NCBI RefSeq assembly: GCF_007993755.1
Contig: NZ_CP042467.1
Span: 5,046,001 to 5,110,000 of the forward strand
Source of the DNA: Microvenator marinus
Lineage (GTDB): Bacteria; Myxococcota_A; Bradymonadia; Bradymonadales; Bradymonadaceae
DNA: 64,000 bases
Direction of reading: 5' to 3'
Numbering within the stretch: position 1 is the stretch's first letter; the number at the start of each line of letters is the position of its first letter. Of the stretch, positions 43,338 to 52,660 are shown one piece after another. A program made the translations under genes and the position numbers. Below the pieces are notes generated by a model that saw only the letters and a list, made by a program, of their open reading frames with translations, searched no databases and had not been told where the DNA came from.

Positions 43338-44461
43338 GCTCTTGGGCACGCCGTCCGAAAATTTGGGAAGATATTGACGAGGCGACCTGGGGGAGTTGGC
43401 ATTGGCAACAGCAGCATCGCGTTCGAGATCTTGAGATTTTGGAGCGCATCCTGGAGCTCAATGATGAGGAGCGCGAGACCTTTCTGGCCGCGCGGAGTAG
43501 GTTCAGGGTGGCGATCACGCCGCACTACCTGGCACTTATGGATGGACAGGACCCGAACTGCCCGCTGAGAATGCAAGCCGTGCCGCAGTCTGGCGAACTC
43601 GAGATTCGAGCGTTTGAGCTTGAGGATCCTTTGGCCGAAGAAGCTCATAGTCCGTGCAAAGGCGTGACGCATCGGTACCCTGACCGCGTGCTGCTTTATG
43701 TGTCGCATAATTGCCCGATGTATTGCCGGCATTGCACGCGAAAGCGAAAGGTCGCAGACCCTTACACAACTTCATCAAGGGCTGATATCGAAGCCGCGCT
43801 GGAGTATATTCGCAGAACGCCTACGGCGCGCGATGTCATCGTTTCTGGAGGGGATCCACTGACCCTGAGTGATGAGCGGCTCGGTGAGATTCTAAGGGCG
43901 TTGCGCGCCATTGATCACGTGGAAGTCATTCGATTGGGCACGCGAAATCCTGTCACACTTCCTCAGCGCATCACGTCTCAGCTTCTGGAGATTTTACGCG
44001 AAGTTCGGCCCGTATATCTCCATACGCATTTCAACCACGTCAATGAGTTGGGCCACGACGCACGAAAATCGCTTTTAGAGCTCCTGGATGCAGGCTGTGT
44101 TCTCGGAAACCAAATGGTGCTCCTCAAGGGTGTCAACGACTCGCCAGAGGCAGTGATGCAGCTCAACCGGGAGCTTCTGAAGGTGGGTTGTCGGCCATAT
44201 TATATGCTTCAAGCGGATATGGCGGAGGGTATTACCCATTTCCGGACCCCGATTTCCAAGGGCCTGCAAATCATGGATCATCTGCGTGGCCGAATAGGTG
44301 GTATGGGAATTCCGCATTTCGTGGTGGATCTTCCGGGTGGGGGTGGAAAGATCGAGCTCACGCCTGATTATCTAGAAGGGAAGTACCCCCATCCTGATGG
44401 CACGCGGTGGGTTTTCCGAAATGGCTTTGGCCAGACGTTCGACTTTGTGGAGCCCGATTAG
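43334..44461 (+). CDS. Lysine 2,3-aminomutase family radical SAM enzyme
   Basis: 375 residues with the SAM cluster motif CPMYCRHC (C127, C131, C134), VSGGDPL, the RLGTRNPVTLPQRI region, and the PLP site GGGGK near the C-terminus. The residues that bind the lysine side chain in the known enzyme (Asp in QADMAEG and in VDLPGGGGK) are conserved, which favours lysine over glutamate as substrate. EpmB-type lysine modification is less likely. Overlaps the SDR gene by 4 nt. A beta-lysine-type product feeding an envelope or secondary-metabolite pathway is speculation. Confidence 0.88.
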   Translation: MSSWARRPKIWEDIDEATWGSWHWQQQHRVRDLEILERILELNDEERETFLAARSRFRVAITPHYLALMDGQDPNCPLRMQAVPQSGELEIRAFELEDPLAEEAHSPCKGVTHRYPDRVLLYVSHNCPMYCRHCTRKRKVADPYTTSSRADIEAALEYIRRTPTARDVIVSGGDPLTLSDERLGEILRALRAIDHVEVIRLGTRNPVTLPQRITSQLLEILREVRPVYLHTHFNHVNELGHDARKSLLELLDAGCVLGNQMVLLKGVNDSPEAVMQLNRELLKVGCRPYYMLQADMAEGITHFRTPISKGLQIMDHLRGRIGGMGIPHFVVDLPGGGGKIELTPDYLEGKYPHPDGTRWVFRNGFGQTFDFVEPD

Positions 44462-46173
44462 TCGGCAGGCGCTTCTTCGCCCTTGAGCCTGGCGATGGCG
44501 AGCCTCAGGTCTTCTCTCAAACAGCCCCAGCAATCTTCACCGTCGCAGCGGTTCCTCGGCATTGCATTGAATCGCTGTAGTGCGGCGAGCGCACGGGAAT
44601 CACCGAGTTCACCGATTCTCACGATATACTTTCGGTTCTCTTCACATTCGATGGCGTGGCGCAGGCGAATGGTTAACTGGTTCCACTCTTCGAGCTCTTG
44701 GAAGAGCCCAGTGTCTTCCATATGTGTGAGTGCTCGCACGCGAATCTTTTTGAGCTGATGATGTTCCGCCAGGGCTGCAAGCCTTGAGAGCGCGTCCCTT
44801 TGGATATGTTCGTTGAGGAAGGCTTGAGCCTCAGCTGCTTGTTCATCGCGCGTGACTTCGAATCGCCTCATGACGTGGTCGAGGAGTTCTCGGTCTGTGC
44901 GGTACCTGGGGTCGAGTTTGATGGCCTCGGCGAACGAAACGAACGCGTGGTCCCATTCGTCGTGAACTGCGTGCAGCGAGCCATTCAGGAAGTGTGCGTG
45001 CGCGTTCTGGGCATTCTCAAGAGTCCAATCGTCGAGATCCTGCAAACCCGCCTTGATATCTTCATGGATTCGAGTTTGGACTGTTTGAAACTCCGGGCTG
45101 TCTTCGAGCTGCTTTCGCTCTGCAGCGAGGAGCTCACCGGGCGATTGTTCGGTGGTTTCCGAGCCTTGTGTAATCTTGTTGATATCGAGCTGGCCAAGAG
45201 CCCAGACGAGAAGAACAGCTGAAAGCACGAGCACAGCGCTCACAAAGAGAGCACGCCCCACGCCTTGTTGTTCCTTCTTTTGGACGGGTTTATCGGTGCC
45301 AAGCAGCCGCCGTTCTACACGAATCAGCGCATCGTAGAGCTCGGAGGCGGTTTGAAATCGTTCTTCTTTGCGCTTCGCGAGGAGACGCATGGTGATTTCT
45401 TCGAGCTCAAGGTCGATGAGCTTCTGGGGATTTGCCACTCGAAATGGAGGAGGCGGGTCTGAGATGTGCATGTTGAGCACGACCGTTAAGCTTTTGGCAT
45501 AAAACGGCATTTTCCCAGTGAGCATCTCGTACATCATGATGCCCACGGAATAGAGATCCGCACGATGGTCGACCTCTTTGCCCCCGGCTTGTTCCGGCGA
45601 CATGTAGAGAGGAGAGCCGTAAACGACCCCCGCCTGAGTGAGTCGGGCCGCGTCTTTGAAGAGCCGGACTTGCGCGACTCCAAAATCCGTAATTTTTACG
45701 AAATCCGGGTCTTGCTCGCGCTGAACGATCATCACGTTTTCTGGCTTGAGATCTCGATGGACCACTCCCATTTCATGGGCGCGTTCAAGCCCCGCGCAGA
45801 TTTGTTTGATCAAATGAAGCGTTCTTAGCTCAGTGAAGGACTCCTCTTCCTTCAAGATGTCGTGAAGTGGTCTGCCGTTTAGAAACTCCATGACGAGGAA
45901 GTACGTATCTCCCTGGGCGCCAAAATCACTTGCGGAGCAGATATTTGGATGCTCGATGTTTGCAGCGGCCTGCGCCTCCCGCTGGAAGCGTTCCACCACC
46001 TCAGGGTCTTTGACATGCGTTGCATGAAGGACCTTGACGGCAACCGTCTTCTTCATGTGGATGTGTTCAGCTTTGAACACGCTTCCCATGGTGCCACTTC
46101 CGAGTGGCTCGAGAATCCGGTAGCGATTCGCCAGGACTTGCCCCACCAGGTTCTTGACCTTTGTCGAGCTCAT
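44458..46173 (-). CDS. Membrane Ser/Thr protein kinase
   Basis: N-terminal eukaryotic-type kinase domain (about residues 18-290): LGSGTMGSVF, AVKVL (K47), HRDLKPEN (139-146), DFG (163-165), YMSPEQAGG. One membrane segment follows (about 306-328), then a helical C-terminal part of about 240 residues with possible TPR-like repeats (the HDEWDHAFVSFAEAIKLDP segment) and a CDGEDCWGC cysteine motif near the end. The last gene of a six-gene minus-strand cluster, just after the GAF gene. It ends with a 4-nt overlap on the radical SAM gene. Substrate unknown. Confidence 0.92.
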   Translation of the reverse strand: MSSTKVKNLVGQVLANRYRILEPLGSGTMGSVFKAEHIHMKKTVAVKVLHATHVKDPEVVERFQREAQAAANIEHPNICSASDFGAQGDTYFLVMEFLNGRPLHDILKEEESFTELRTLHLIKQICAGLERAHEMGVVHRDLKPENVMIVQREQDPDFVKITDFGVAQVRLFKDAARLTQAGVVYGSPLYMSPEQAGGKEVDHRADLYSVGIMMYEMLTGKMPFYAKSLTVVLNMHISDPPPPFRVANPQKLIDLELEEITMRLLAKRKEERFQTASELYDALIRVERRLLGTDKPVQKKEQQGVGRALFVSAVLVLSAVLLVWALGQLDINKITQGSETTEQSPGELLAAERKQLEDSPEFQTVQTRIHEDIKAGLQDLDDWTLENAQNAHAHFLNGSLHAVHDEWDHAFVSFAEAIKLDPRYRTDRELLDHVMRRFEVTRDEQAAEAQAFLNEHIQRDALSRLAALAEHHQLKKIRVRALTHMEDTGLFQELEEWNQLTIRLRHAIECEENRKYIVRIGELGDSRALAALQRFNAMPRNRCDGEDCWGCLREDLRLAIARLKGEEAPAD

Positions 46174-46179
46174 CGCGGT

Positions 46180-47373
46180 TTATTCCAGTTTTTCAGCGGC
46201 CATGATGAGATCGTTGACGTATCGAGCAAGCTGCTTTCCGACGTAAGTCAGCACGTTGAGCTCGGTGCTATCGAAGTGATTGTCTTCCGAATTGAGGAGT
46301 TCAATTGCCCCAAAGACCCGGCCCTCGTGTTGAATCGGTGCGCAGCAGAGGCTCTTCGTTGGGTAGCCAAGAGCTTCCGATACTTGCCGATAGAAGCGCG
46401 GATCGTTGGGTGCGTCGCTGATGGCGAGAGAGACGCCCTCACGGGTGCAGAAGCCAGCGATGCCCTTGCCCATCGGGACGCGGAAGCTCATGACGTCGGC
46501 CGCTTTGGGGCCACGTGCTGTGGCGAAGTAGAGTTCTTTGCCATTAACGTCGGCGAACATAATGCTTCCGGCTTCGGCGCCGACCTTATCGAGGGCGAGG
46601 TCCATGATGAAGTTTACGACTTCTTCCATGGTCATATCGCCGTCGTGAATTCGGTTGGTCTCAAGGAAGACCTCTTCGAGGATATTATCGCTGACTCGGT
46701 CGGTGCGAGGCTGAAGCTTAACCGCAGGTCGTTCACCGGTCGGGGAGCGTCTCTCTTCGAGGACTTTGGCTTGGGGCTGTTCACGCTGAAGCGCTTGCAT
46801 CGTACTCGAGCCAATCCGCATGCGAGCTTCGGCGGCGGCGTCGTGCGTTTCCGAGATTTCTGCACCCAATTGAGGCTGGGGCTCCTCCACAACGACCTTA
46901 GGCTCTTCGACGACGACTTTAGGCTCTTCGACGACAACCTTGGGTTCCGGCGTCTGGGCGAGCGGGCTTTCGACCGGTTCAGTCTTGCGTTCGCCCGAGC
47001 CGTCACGAGCGATCTGATGGCTCAAATCGGTCGGGACGCGGTCGAATGTCTGTGCAGGCTGCGCCGGCGTGACAGGCGCCTTCGGTGCATTGCTTATATC
47101 GATGCGTTGGGTGGCAGCTTGCTCCGGTTCCTCTTGCGGGGGTGCGTCTGGATCAACTTCCTTGAGCACAAAAACACGCCGGGTTGAGGCATCGGTCACG
47201 TGAATAGAGTTATCCTGCTTGATATCGCACATGACGTTGCGAATCAGATCTTCGGCTTCACCTGTTTTTGCCAATCCGGTCTTGAGCGCGCTCATCCAGT
47301 TATCAGCTTCGACAGTGAGGGTGACGTCGTATCCATCGGCGTCGATCGAAGGGATAAAAACTTCATAAATCAT
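46180..47373 (-). CDS. GAF-domain protein with repetitive linker
   Basis: Residues about 1-75 are a small N-terminal domain (MIYEVFIPSIDADGYDVTLTVEADNWMSAL). The middle is a Pro/Glu-rich linker with three repeats of EPKVVVE. The C-terminal about 170 residues are a GAF domain (GSIMFADVNGKELYFATARGPKA, GIAGFCTREG, CCAPIQHEGRVFGAIELLN). GAF domains sense small molecules or act as regulators. GAGGA precedes the ATG at 47373. It lies 6 nt before the kinase gene and is a likely partner or substrate. Confidence 0.85.
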   Translation of the reverse strand: MIYEVFIPSIDADGYDVTLTVEADNWMSALKTGLAKTGEAEDLIRNVMCDIKQDNSIHVTDASTRRVFVLKEVDPDAPPQEEPEQAATQRIDISNAPKAPVTPAQPAQTFDRVPTDLSHQIARDGSGERKTEPVESPLAQTPEPKVVVEEPKVVVEEPKVVVEEPQPQLGAEISETHDAAAEARMRIGSSTMQALQREQPQAKVLEERRSPTGERPAVKLQPRTDRVSDNILEEVFLETNRIHDGDMTMEEVVNFIMDLALDKVGAEAGSIMFADVNGKELYFATARGPKAADVMSFRVPMGKGIAGFCTREGVSLAISDAPNDPRFYRQVSEALGYPTKSLCCAPIQHEGRVFGAIELLNSEDNHFDSTELNVLTYVGKQLARYVNDLIMAAEKLE

Positions 47374-47462
47374 GTGATAATCCTCGCAATATGAGTGCTG
47401 GTAGCAGGAGCATCGCACACTCAACACCCACGCGCAATTTCAAGCTGAGTTGGACCCAGACC

Positions 47463-47705
47463 TTACGGGGAATTTGGTTGCTGAACGCCGCAGGCGCCAG
47501 AGCGGCAACCACGGCTACCGTCGAGCTTGACACCGTCGAGGCGATAGCCTGTTTTTACGAGGGTTTGGGCGTCTACCCATGTGAGATTTTCAAGGATTTC
47601 GTCACATTTGACACAGACGGTCTGGACGTCTGGAGCCCACACACCGAGGGAGTCGGGGCCACAATTGGGGCAATCACCGGTTGGGAACGAGGCTTCTTCA
47701 TGCAT
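47463..47705 (-). CDS. Small zinc-ribbon-like protein
   Basis: 80 residues with CPNC and CVKC pairs spaced like a zinc ribbon, and a C-terminal CRSGACG. No signal peptide. It is the fourth gene of the six-gene minus-strand cluster, 2 nt after the gene before it. Unknown function; a regulatory or adaptor role is possible. Confidence 0.55.
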   Translation of the reverse strand: MHEEASFPTGDCPNCGPDSLGVWAPDVQTVCVKCDEILENLTWVDAQTLVKTGYRLDGVKLDGSRGCRSGACGVQQPNSP

Positions 47706-47707
47706 AT

Positions 47708-48115
47708 TTAGCGCTCACTGCGTGCAATTTCTCTTAGGGCCAGCGACAACATGTCTTCAACTCGTCGAGTGAACTCGGGGTCATCGACAAGCAACTCCTT
47801 AATGGAAGCCGCCTTTTCTTCAGGAATATTCCCGAATTTTTGGGTGATGACATGGTCGACGACCCGTTCTCGCACGGCTCGTTCATCCCCGATTTTTCCG
47901 TGAATGGCGTCGAGCGCGATGTGTTGGATCTCGAGGCTGGTGGCGGACGTAGCTTTAGGGGCATCCGCAGAGGGAGGACCGTGAAATCTTCCCCCTTTTG
48001 CGGAGTTTACCTGCGCTTGCTCTTCTGAGTAGACATCTTGGAGTCTCTCGAGCATGGAAGCAGGTTGAGATTGTATCTTCATAGCTGTCACGACCACTAC
48101 TCCGATCGGGATCAC
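47708..48115 (-). CDS. Small helical protein of the kinase cluster
   Basis: About 125-135 residues, mostly helical and charged in the second half (HALDAIHGKIGDERAVRERV-like region, ending RREIARSER-like). The GTG start at 48115 overlaps the TPR gene stop (4 nt); an ATG at 48082 would give a shorter, likely product. No family is recognised. The context (a TPR protein of chaperone type before it) hints at an exported or regulatory partner. Confidence 0.6.
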   Translation of the reverse strand: MIPIGVVVVTAMKIQSQPASMLERLQDVYSEEQAQVNSAKGGRFHGPPSADAPKATSATSLEIQHIALDAIHGKIGDERAVRERVVDHVITQKFGNIPEEKAASIKELLVDDPEFTRRVEDMLSLALREIARSER

Positions 48116-48504
48116 GCGTCAACGAATGCTTCGTGCAAAAGTCCCATCACTTCAGTGTGAAGGTGTGCATCTTGGCGGCTTTGAGCTTGCTCGAGTTGTC
48201 TCAGACCTTGGGGTTTGGCTCCACTCAGAAGGAGAGCTTCGGCGAGGTAGATCTGCGGCAGGGCGTTTTCAGGGTGGCGCTTTGCAGCGACCCTCAAGAC
48301 CTTGATAGCTTCTTTGAAGTCGCCCTTGGCGGTCAGAATCGCGCCCTTGAGAGTGTCCGGAAGGAAATGCTCCGGCGCGGATTCCTTGGCCAGTTCACAT
48401 GCTTGAAGTGCGTCTTCCCAGGCCTCTTGGTCCAGAAAGAGGTAGGCACATTTCAATTGATGTTGTGCGAGTGTCTCAGCTTGCATTTGGTTCGTATCAT
48501 TCAT
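48112..48504 (-). CDS. TPR protein of type III-chaperone-like size
   Basis: 130 residues made of about three TPR motifs (CAYLFLDQEAWEDALQACELA, LKGAILTAKGDFKEAIKVL, PQIYLAEALLLSGAKPQGL). Small stand-alone TPR proteins of this size include SycD/LcrH chaperones of type III secretion, but no secretion machine is in the window, so this is only a suggestion. The preceding gene on the same strand encodes a small helical protein that could be its client. It overlaps the next gene by 4 nt. Confidence 0.75.
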   Translation of the reverse strand: MNDTNQMQAETLAQHQLKCAYLFLDQEAWEDALQACELAKESAPEHFLPDTLKGAILTAKGDFKEAIKVLRVAAKRHPENALPQIYLAEALLLSGAKPQGLRQLEQAQSRQDAHLHTEVMGLLHEAFVDA

Positions 48505-48510
48505 GTTCTA

Positions 48511-48912
48511 TCACACGTGCATGTTGTTGATTGCTGCCTTTGCTGTGTCGTGACGGGCCTTCATGAGGTTTGACATCGTTGAGAAACGACGGTTGTCCTC
48601 TTGAATTGCCGTTTGCAGTTCGAGGTATTGCAGATTGAACATCTGGCTTTCTCTCTGCATGGCCCACATCTTGTCCATTTGGTCATTGGCCCCGACGTCT
48701 CCTCCGCCAAGTGCTGCTCGGAGGCCATTCGTCGCAGCGGACACGAGCCCACCGCCTGGAATAACGCTCGCGGCTGTTCCGACGGCTGCCAGCGCGCCAT
48801 CTGCCACGCTCTTCATGGTCTTTGAGAACGTCCCATCTGACGAGGACTTGTTCTTGGTATGCTCTAGGTTGCCGACGCCGGCGCCTCGAATTCGACTGAT
48901 ATCATTGGACAC
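48511..48912 (-). CDS. Small helical protein, possible secreted or filament protein
   Basis: 133 residues: a Ser/Lys-rich start, a Gly/Ala-rich central part (ALAAVGTAASVIPGGGLVSA), and a C-terminal helix with a distinctive pattern (MQRESQMFNLQYLELQTAIQ, then SNLMKARHDTAKAAINNM). No signal peptide. The layout resembles small helical proteins exported without cleavage, such as type III substrates, but no homologue is named. It has a very strong AAGGAGG before the ATG, the best of the cluster, which suggests high expression. Confidence 0.65.
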   Translation of the reverse strand: MSNDISRIRGAGVGNLEHTKNKSSSDGTFSKTMKSVADGALAAVGTAASVIPGGGLVSAATNGLRAALGGGDVGANDQMDKMWAMQRESQMFNLQYLELQTAIQEDNRRFSTMSNLMKARHDTAKAAINNMHV

Positions 48913-49013
48913 GGTTTCCTCCTTCTCGGTGAAAAAACTTCTCTCTTATATTTTCGGACGGTTTGGCCAAGTGTTGCAGAAAAAGTGCGTTTTTTTGAAA
49001 AATTCTTGGGTGC

Positions 49014-49043
49014 TTGCACCCGCTAGCCCGCACGGCGTATAGT
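49014..49043 (+). promoter_or_regulatory. Candidate promoter with overlapping palindrome
   Basis: TTGCAC (49014-49019), 18 nt, TATAGT (49038-49043), 47 nt before the 49091 gene. The palindrome GGGTGC-TT-GCACCC (49008-49021) covers the -35 and could be an operator. Confidence 0.5.
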
Positions 49044-49090
49044 CAAGATGCGAGTGATAGAAAATTAGACTTTCGCGCACAGGATGAAGC

Positions 49091-49537
49091 ATGAGCCATA
49101 AAAACCACTTGAAGATCCACGCAGCCCACCTCGATTTGGATTTGCGCGGCGAGGCCGAGTACGTGGAACGAGCTTATGCGGCGATTCGCCCGGTCCTGAT
49201 GGAGCGCTATCGCGAGTCGCTTTTAGCTCCCGGTGCCATTCGTGAGACGTCGGAGCTAGAGAGCATTCCGCGTCCCGCACAGGCGGTGAAACGGGCTGAG
49301 CCCGAGCCGAAAATCGTCAATGTCGTGATGTGTGGTGAGGTCTATAACAAGGTCTTTATCAGCGAGCGTGATCGCTTCGATGACGGACTCTTAGGGCGCG
49401 CGCTTTCGTTTGATGGACTGCGAAGAATTTATGTCAATCGGTCTCAAGAGTCGTCGTTTTCGAAGGACTTCAAATTCGAGAAGGTTCTCTGGCGTGAATT
49501 GACTGCGGCCGGGCGCCAAGCGGTCAAGAAGGGGTAG
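49091..49537 (+). CDS. Small protein paired with the beta-propeller protein
   Basis: 148 residues without signal peptide. N-terminal half rich in charged helix (AEYVERAYAAIRPVLMERYRES); C-terminal half is basic and strand-like (VVMCGEVYNKVFISER, FDGLRRIYVNR). AGGA lies 7 nt before the ATG. The next gene starts right after its stop. No family is recognised; it is a likely partner of the propeller protein. Confidence 0.65.
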   Translation: MSHKNHLKIHAAHLDLDLRGEAEYVERAYAAIRPVLMERYRESLLAPGAIRETSELESIPRPAQAVKRAEPEPKIVNVVMCGEVYNKVFISERDRFDDGLLGRALSFDGLRRIYVNRSQESSFSKDFKFEKVLWRELTAAGRQAVKKG

Positions 49538-51904
49538 ATGAACGCGCTTCAAATCGTCATAGGTCAACGGTGGCAAGAAGATGTGCGTTATCTCTACGAC
49601 ATTCGACTCGCCCGCCCGAGCGGCGCGTCTTTGAATCCAACGGAATTCCGCGATGTGATCGACCTTGTGGTCGACGGACGGAATATCACGGCACATATCG
49701 ACGAAGAGTCGGTCTTTGGACTGATCTCGGAGCTGGTTCGGGCGACCGAAGAGCTCTTGGAAGACGGAGAGAAAGTCCTCGTTGAGTTTCCAACATCGCC
49801 GTATGAATTGGTGCTGGTTCCTAATTTGGATTCGGTCCTGATCAGCCTCTATTCAGTGGATCACGAGCATCGCGTGTACGCGCACAACGCGCGGGTCGGA
49901 CTAAGTTATTGGGTGCAGGGCGTGACGCGTGCCGCAGAACACGTGCTGGCCGAGTTGCTATCGATCGATGATCGTTTTGCGACGAACGCATTGATCCGGG
50001 CTATGGGACGAAACGTTGCGTGGTTGAACCGTCAGAAGTTGGCCGCATTTGAAGAGCAGGCTTGGGATTCTTTCGAAATCTCGGGTGGAACCTCGACGCC
50101 GAGCGGGTTGTCTCTTCACTACGAACTCATGCTCGACTCTGACTTGCAGTCCTATCGTGGCTCGATCCCGTTTGATCTCCACGCGCTTTTGGTCAAAGGG
50201 CATATCGCTGTGGAATGGCAGGAGAAGATGAGCTTGCTTTCGTCTTCGTACCCGTTGTTGAGCGTGATGGCGATTGCCGTTCGGGTTCGCGAACTCCTGA
50301 GCCTGGTGGAAGCCGGTACGCAGCGTTTTGTGTGTGCGAGAGATTCCGAGCACCTAAATCTGGAGATTCGTGCGGAACGTCAATGGACCTTGAGTTGTGA
50401 AGGCGGGCTCGACGCGGAGGTGCGTCCGAACGAATGCCTTGAGACCTTGATTTCAGTGGTCGAAATGATTCTGAGGGATCTTCGTGAGAGTAACTCCAAA
50501 CTGGCCTTGAATCAGAGGTTCAACGATTTGGTGGAAGAGGCCAGCGAGCTTCGATCGTGGTTTTCCGAGCTTTCGGCTTCTAACACCTATTTTGAGACTC
50601 CCGAGGAATTTCTGAGGGATAACGCGCAGGTTCGGCCGGAGCGGAAAACAGATGAGATGCCCACTTTCACGTGGCCATTTGAGAGCGTAAAAGCGCTCTA
50701 TCCCCGTGAAAAGTGGCGCCTCGATGGAGAGACAATTCAGTTTAAGGGTATCGAGCTGGTTGGAGATAAGCTTCTGATTCCAACCTCGGAGGCGCTCGAA
50801 GCGCGCTATGTTTCGTCGGGCGCATTGGCGTGGGAGTTGTTGGAATGCGGAGATTCCGACCTCGTGAGCTACTCATTTGCTGCGGATACATTGGTGGCTG
50901 CAACCCAAGAGGGTACCCTTTGGCTGATCGAGCCGGAGGATGGCCATGTGCGTTGTGCCGTTGAGTGTGAGCCCCGCGAGGCAACGTCTCTTCTTCTGGA
51001 CGCCGCGTCCTACTCAGATTGGGATCGCGTTGTCATCGCCGAGATGAATGGAGCCATCTGTGGGGTGTCAAAGACGACAGGCCGTGCGCAATGGTCCCAT
51101 GACTCGAGTCACGGATATATGGTCGGTGTGGCGTTTGATGGGCCGTTGGTCACGACACTTTCGAGTCCAGGGTTCTTGCAGGCCTTTCATCCGCTGAGCG
51201 GAGATCGGCTGTGGCGAGTGCGTCTGGGAGGTGTGGCGGATCTTGGGCCCTACCTGCACGAGGGGCGGATTTATGCGCTCACGCATGACCCGCTAACCCA
51301 CGGTCTTAGCGTTCATTCGGTTTACCCGTTTACCGGCCGCACGCACTGGATGTTGCGGGTCGAGGGCGCATTGGTTGGGCCTCCAGATTTCATTGGCAAT
51401 ATGATGATTATGCCGATTGAGAGTCATGGACGAATCCAGCTCTTCGGGGTGGATCTCGAAGCTCGAACGCCTAGTGTTTCGTGGTCGCTGGATCTCTTGA
51501 CGGCGGGTCTAGACAGACCGACCCGTGTTGTAAGCGTGGAGGTTGACGGCCATCTATGCGGGGTGGTGAAGACCGACAGGGGTGAGCTGACTTGCTTTAG
51601 GCTTCAGGATGGAGAGGTGGTCTGGCGCGAGCGCGTTGAGGTCGAGTCCGGTCTGCTTTTCAGAAATATCGATATGCTCGTGGTCCGAGATAGTCTGCTG
51701 ACGAAGGGGGATCGCCTTGAGATTCGTGCTCTCTCAGATGGGTCGCTCTTGCACACGATCGACGAACTCAGCGGCGCACTAGACTTCATTATGGCCGTCG
51801 ATAACCTCGATATTTTGGTGGGGAGTATCGGCTCGGAAGAGAATTCAGACGAGCTGATTTGTCTGGCGTTATCGCACTTCCTCGCGCTTGTACCGGCCGA
51901 CTAA
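49538..51904 (+). CDS. Cytoplasmic PQQ-like beta-propeller protein
   Basis: 788 residues, no signal peptide or membrane segment. The N-terminal about 400 residues show no recognised domain. The C-terminal half (from about residue 405) has propeller-like blades of PQQ/WD type ([67 protein letters not shown]), about six or seven repeats, without an obvious catalytic motif. Most PQQ-like proteins are periplasmic; a cytoplasmic one may be a scaffold. It directly follows its small partner and ends on upp with a 4-nt overlap. Confidence 0.8.
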   Translation: MNALQIVIGQRWQEDVRYLYDIRLARPSGASLNPTEFRDVIDLVVDGRNITAHIDEESVFGLISELVRATEELLEDGEKVLVEFPTSPYELVLVPNLDSVLISLYSVDHEHRVYAHNARVGLSYWVQGVTRAAEHVLAELLSIDDRFATNALIRAMGRNVAWLNRQKLAAFEEQAWDSFEISGGTSTPSGLSLHYELMLDSDLQSYRGSIPFDLHALLVKGHIAVEWQEKMSLLSSSYPLLSVMAIAVRVRELLSLVEAGTQRFVCARDSEHLNLEIRAERQWTLSCEGGLDAEVRPNECLETLISVVEMILRDLRESNSKLALNQRFNDLVEEASELRSWFSELSASNTYFETPEEFLRDNAQVRPERKTDEMPTFTWPFESVKALYPREKWRLDGETIQFKGIELVGDKLLIPTSEALEARYVSSGALAWELLECGDSDLVSYSFAADTLVAATQEGTLWLIEPEDGHVRCAVECEPREATSLLLDAASYSDWDRVVIAEMNGAICGVSKTTGRAQWSHDSSHGYMVGVAFDGPLVTTLSSPGFLQAFHPLSGDRLWRVRLGGVADLGPYLHEGRIYALTHDPLTHGLSVHSVYPFTGRTHWMLRVEGALVGPPDFIGNMMIMPIESHGRIQLFGVDLEARTPSVSWSLDLLTAGLDRPTRVVSVEVDGHLCGVVKTDRGELTCFRLQDGEVVWRERVEVESGLLFRNIDMLVVRDSLLTKGDRLEIRALSDGSLLHTIDELSGALDFIMAVDNLDILVGSIGSEENSDELICLALSHFLALVPAD

Positions 51905-52530
51905 CGGGTGCCGTACATGCGGTCTCCAGCGTCGCCAAGTCCGGGCACGATGTAGCCGTGCTCGTTGAGTTTCTCGTCCAGCGCCGCCGTGTAGATTGGA
52001 ACATCAGGATGGTGTTTAGCCAGATGTGCCACACCTTCTGGTGCTGCCAATAGGCACAAGAACTTGATCGAACGAGGGTTTGTTTGCTTGAGACGGTCTA
52101 TCGCGAGAGCGGCGGAGTGGCCGGTAGCGAGCATGGGGTCGACCACGATCGCGTCACGATTATTCATGTTGTCTGGCATCTTGAAGTAGTACTCGACGGC
52201 TTCTAGCGTCTCGGGGTCGCGATAGAGTCCGATATGGCCCACACGTGCCGAGGGGATGAGCTGGAGAATGCCGTCAAGGAGTCCGTTACCAGCTCGCAGG
52301 ATCGACACGAGCACGACCTTCTTCCCATCGAGCACAGGGGCTTGCATCGGGGCGAGCGGCGTTTCGATCGTCTCGAGCGTCAAAGGCATATCCCGAGTAA
52401 CTTCATAGGCGAGTAGCAGTGAGATTTCGCCCAGCAAACGTCGAAAGCCTCCGGTTGACCGCGATTTATCTCGCATCATGGTGAGCTTGTGTTGGACCAG
52501 GGGGTGATTGACGACATTCAGATTGGACAT
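51901..52530 (-). CDS. upp: Uracil phosphoribosyltransferase
   Basis: It converts uracil and PRPP to UMP (pyrimidine salvage). Blocks: [39 protein letters not shown], the PRPP loop [16 protein letters not shown] and the uracil-binding [16 protein letters not shown] at the C-terminus. The length of 209 residues matches the E. coli enzyme. ATG at 52530 follows AGGAG. Monocistronic; its end overlaps the propeller gene by 4 nt. Confidence 0.96.
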   Translation of the reverse strand: MSNLNVVNHPLVQHKLTMMRDKSRSTGGFRRLLGEISLLLAYEVTRDMPLTLETIETPLAPMQAPVLDGKKVVLVSILRAGNGLLDGILQLIPSARVGHIGLYRDPETLEAVEYYFKMPDNMNNRDAIVVDPMLATGHSAALAIDRLKQTNPRSIKFLCLLAAPEGVAHLAKHHPDVPIYTAALDEKLNEHGYIVPGLGDAGDRMYGTR

Positions 52531-52599
52531 GAGTGCACTCCTTTGTTTTGCCTGAGCTATCAAACGCGAAGTGCGGCGACAAGGCCGAAGAACATTAGG

Positions 52600-52628
52600 T
52601 TGCTAAATGATAGCCTCGGTGCGATATT
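52600..52628 (+). promoter_or_regulatory. Candidate promoter of the TRAP operon
   Basis: TTGCTA (52600-52605), 17 nt, GATATT (52623-52628), 32 nt before the TatT-type start. Moderate match to the sigma-70 consensus. Confidence 0.45.
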
Positions 52629-52660
52629 CGCCGGGTTATACAAAAGGATACGGAGTTTGC

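Noticed and set aside
45949-47187. 412-codon frame antisense to the GAF and kinase genes
   Set aside because: It crosses the ends of two well-supported genes with clear domains on the other strand and shows no motifs of its own.
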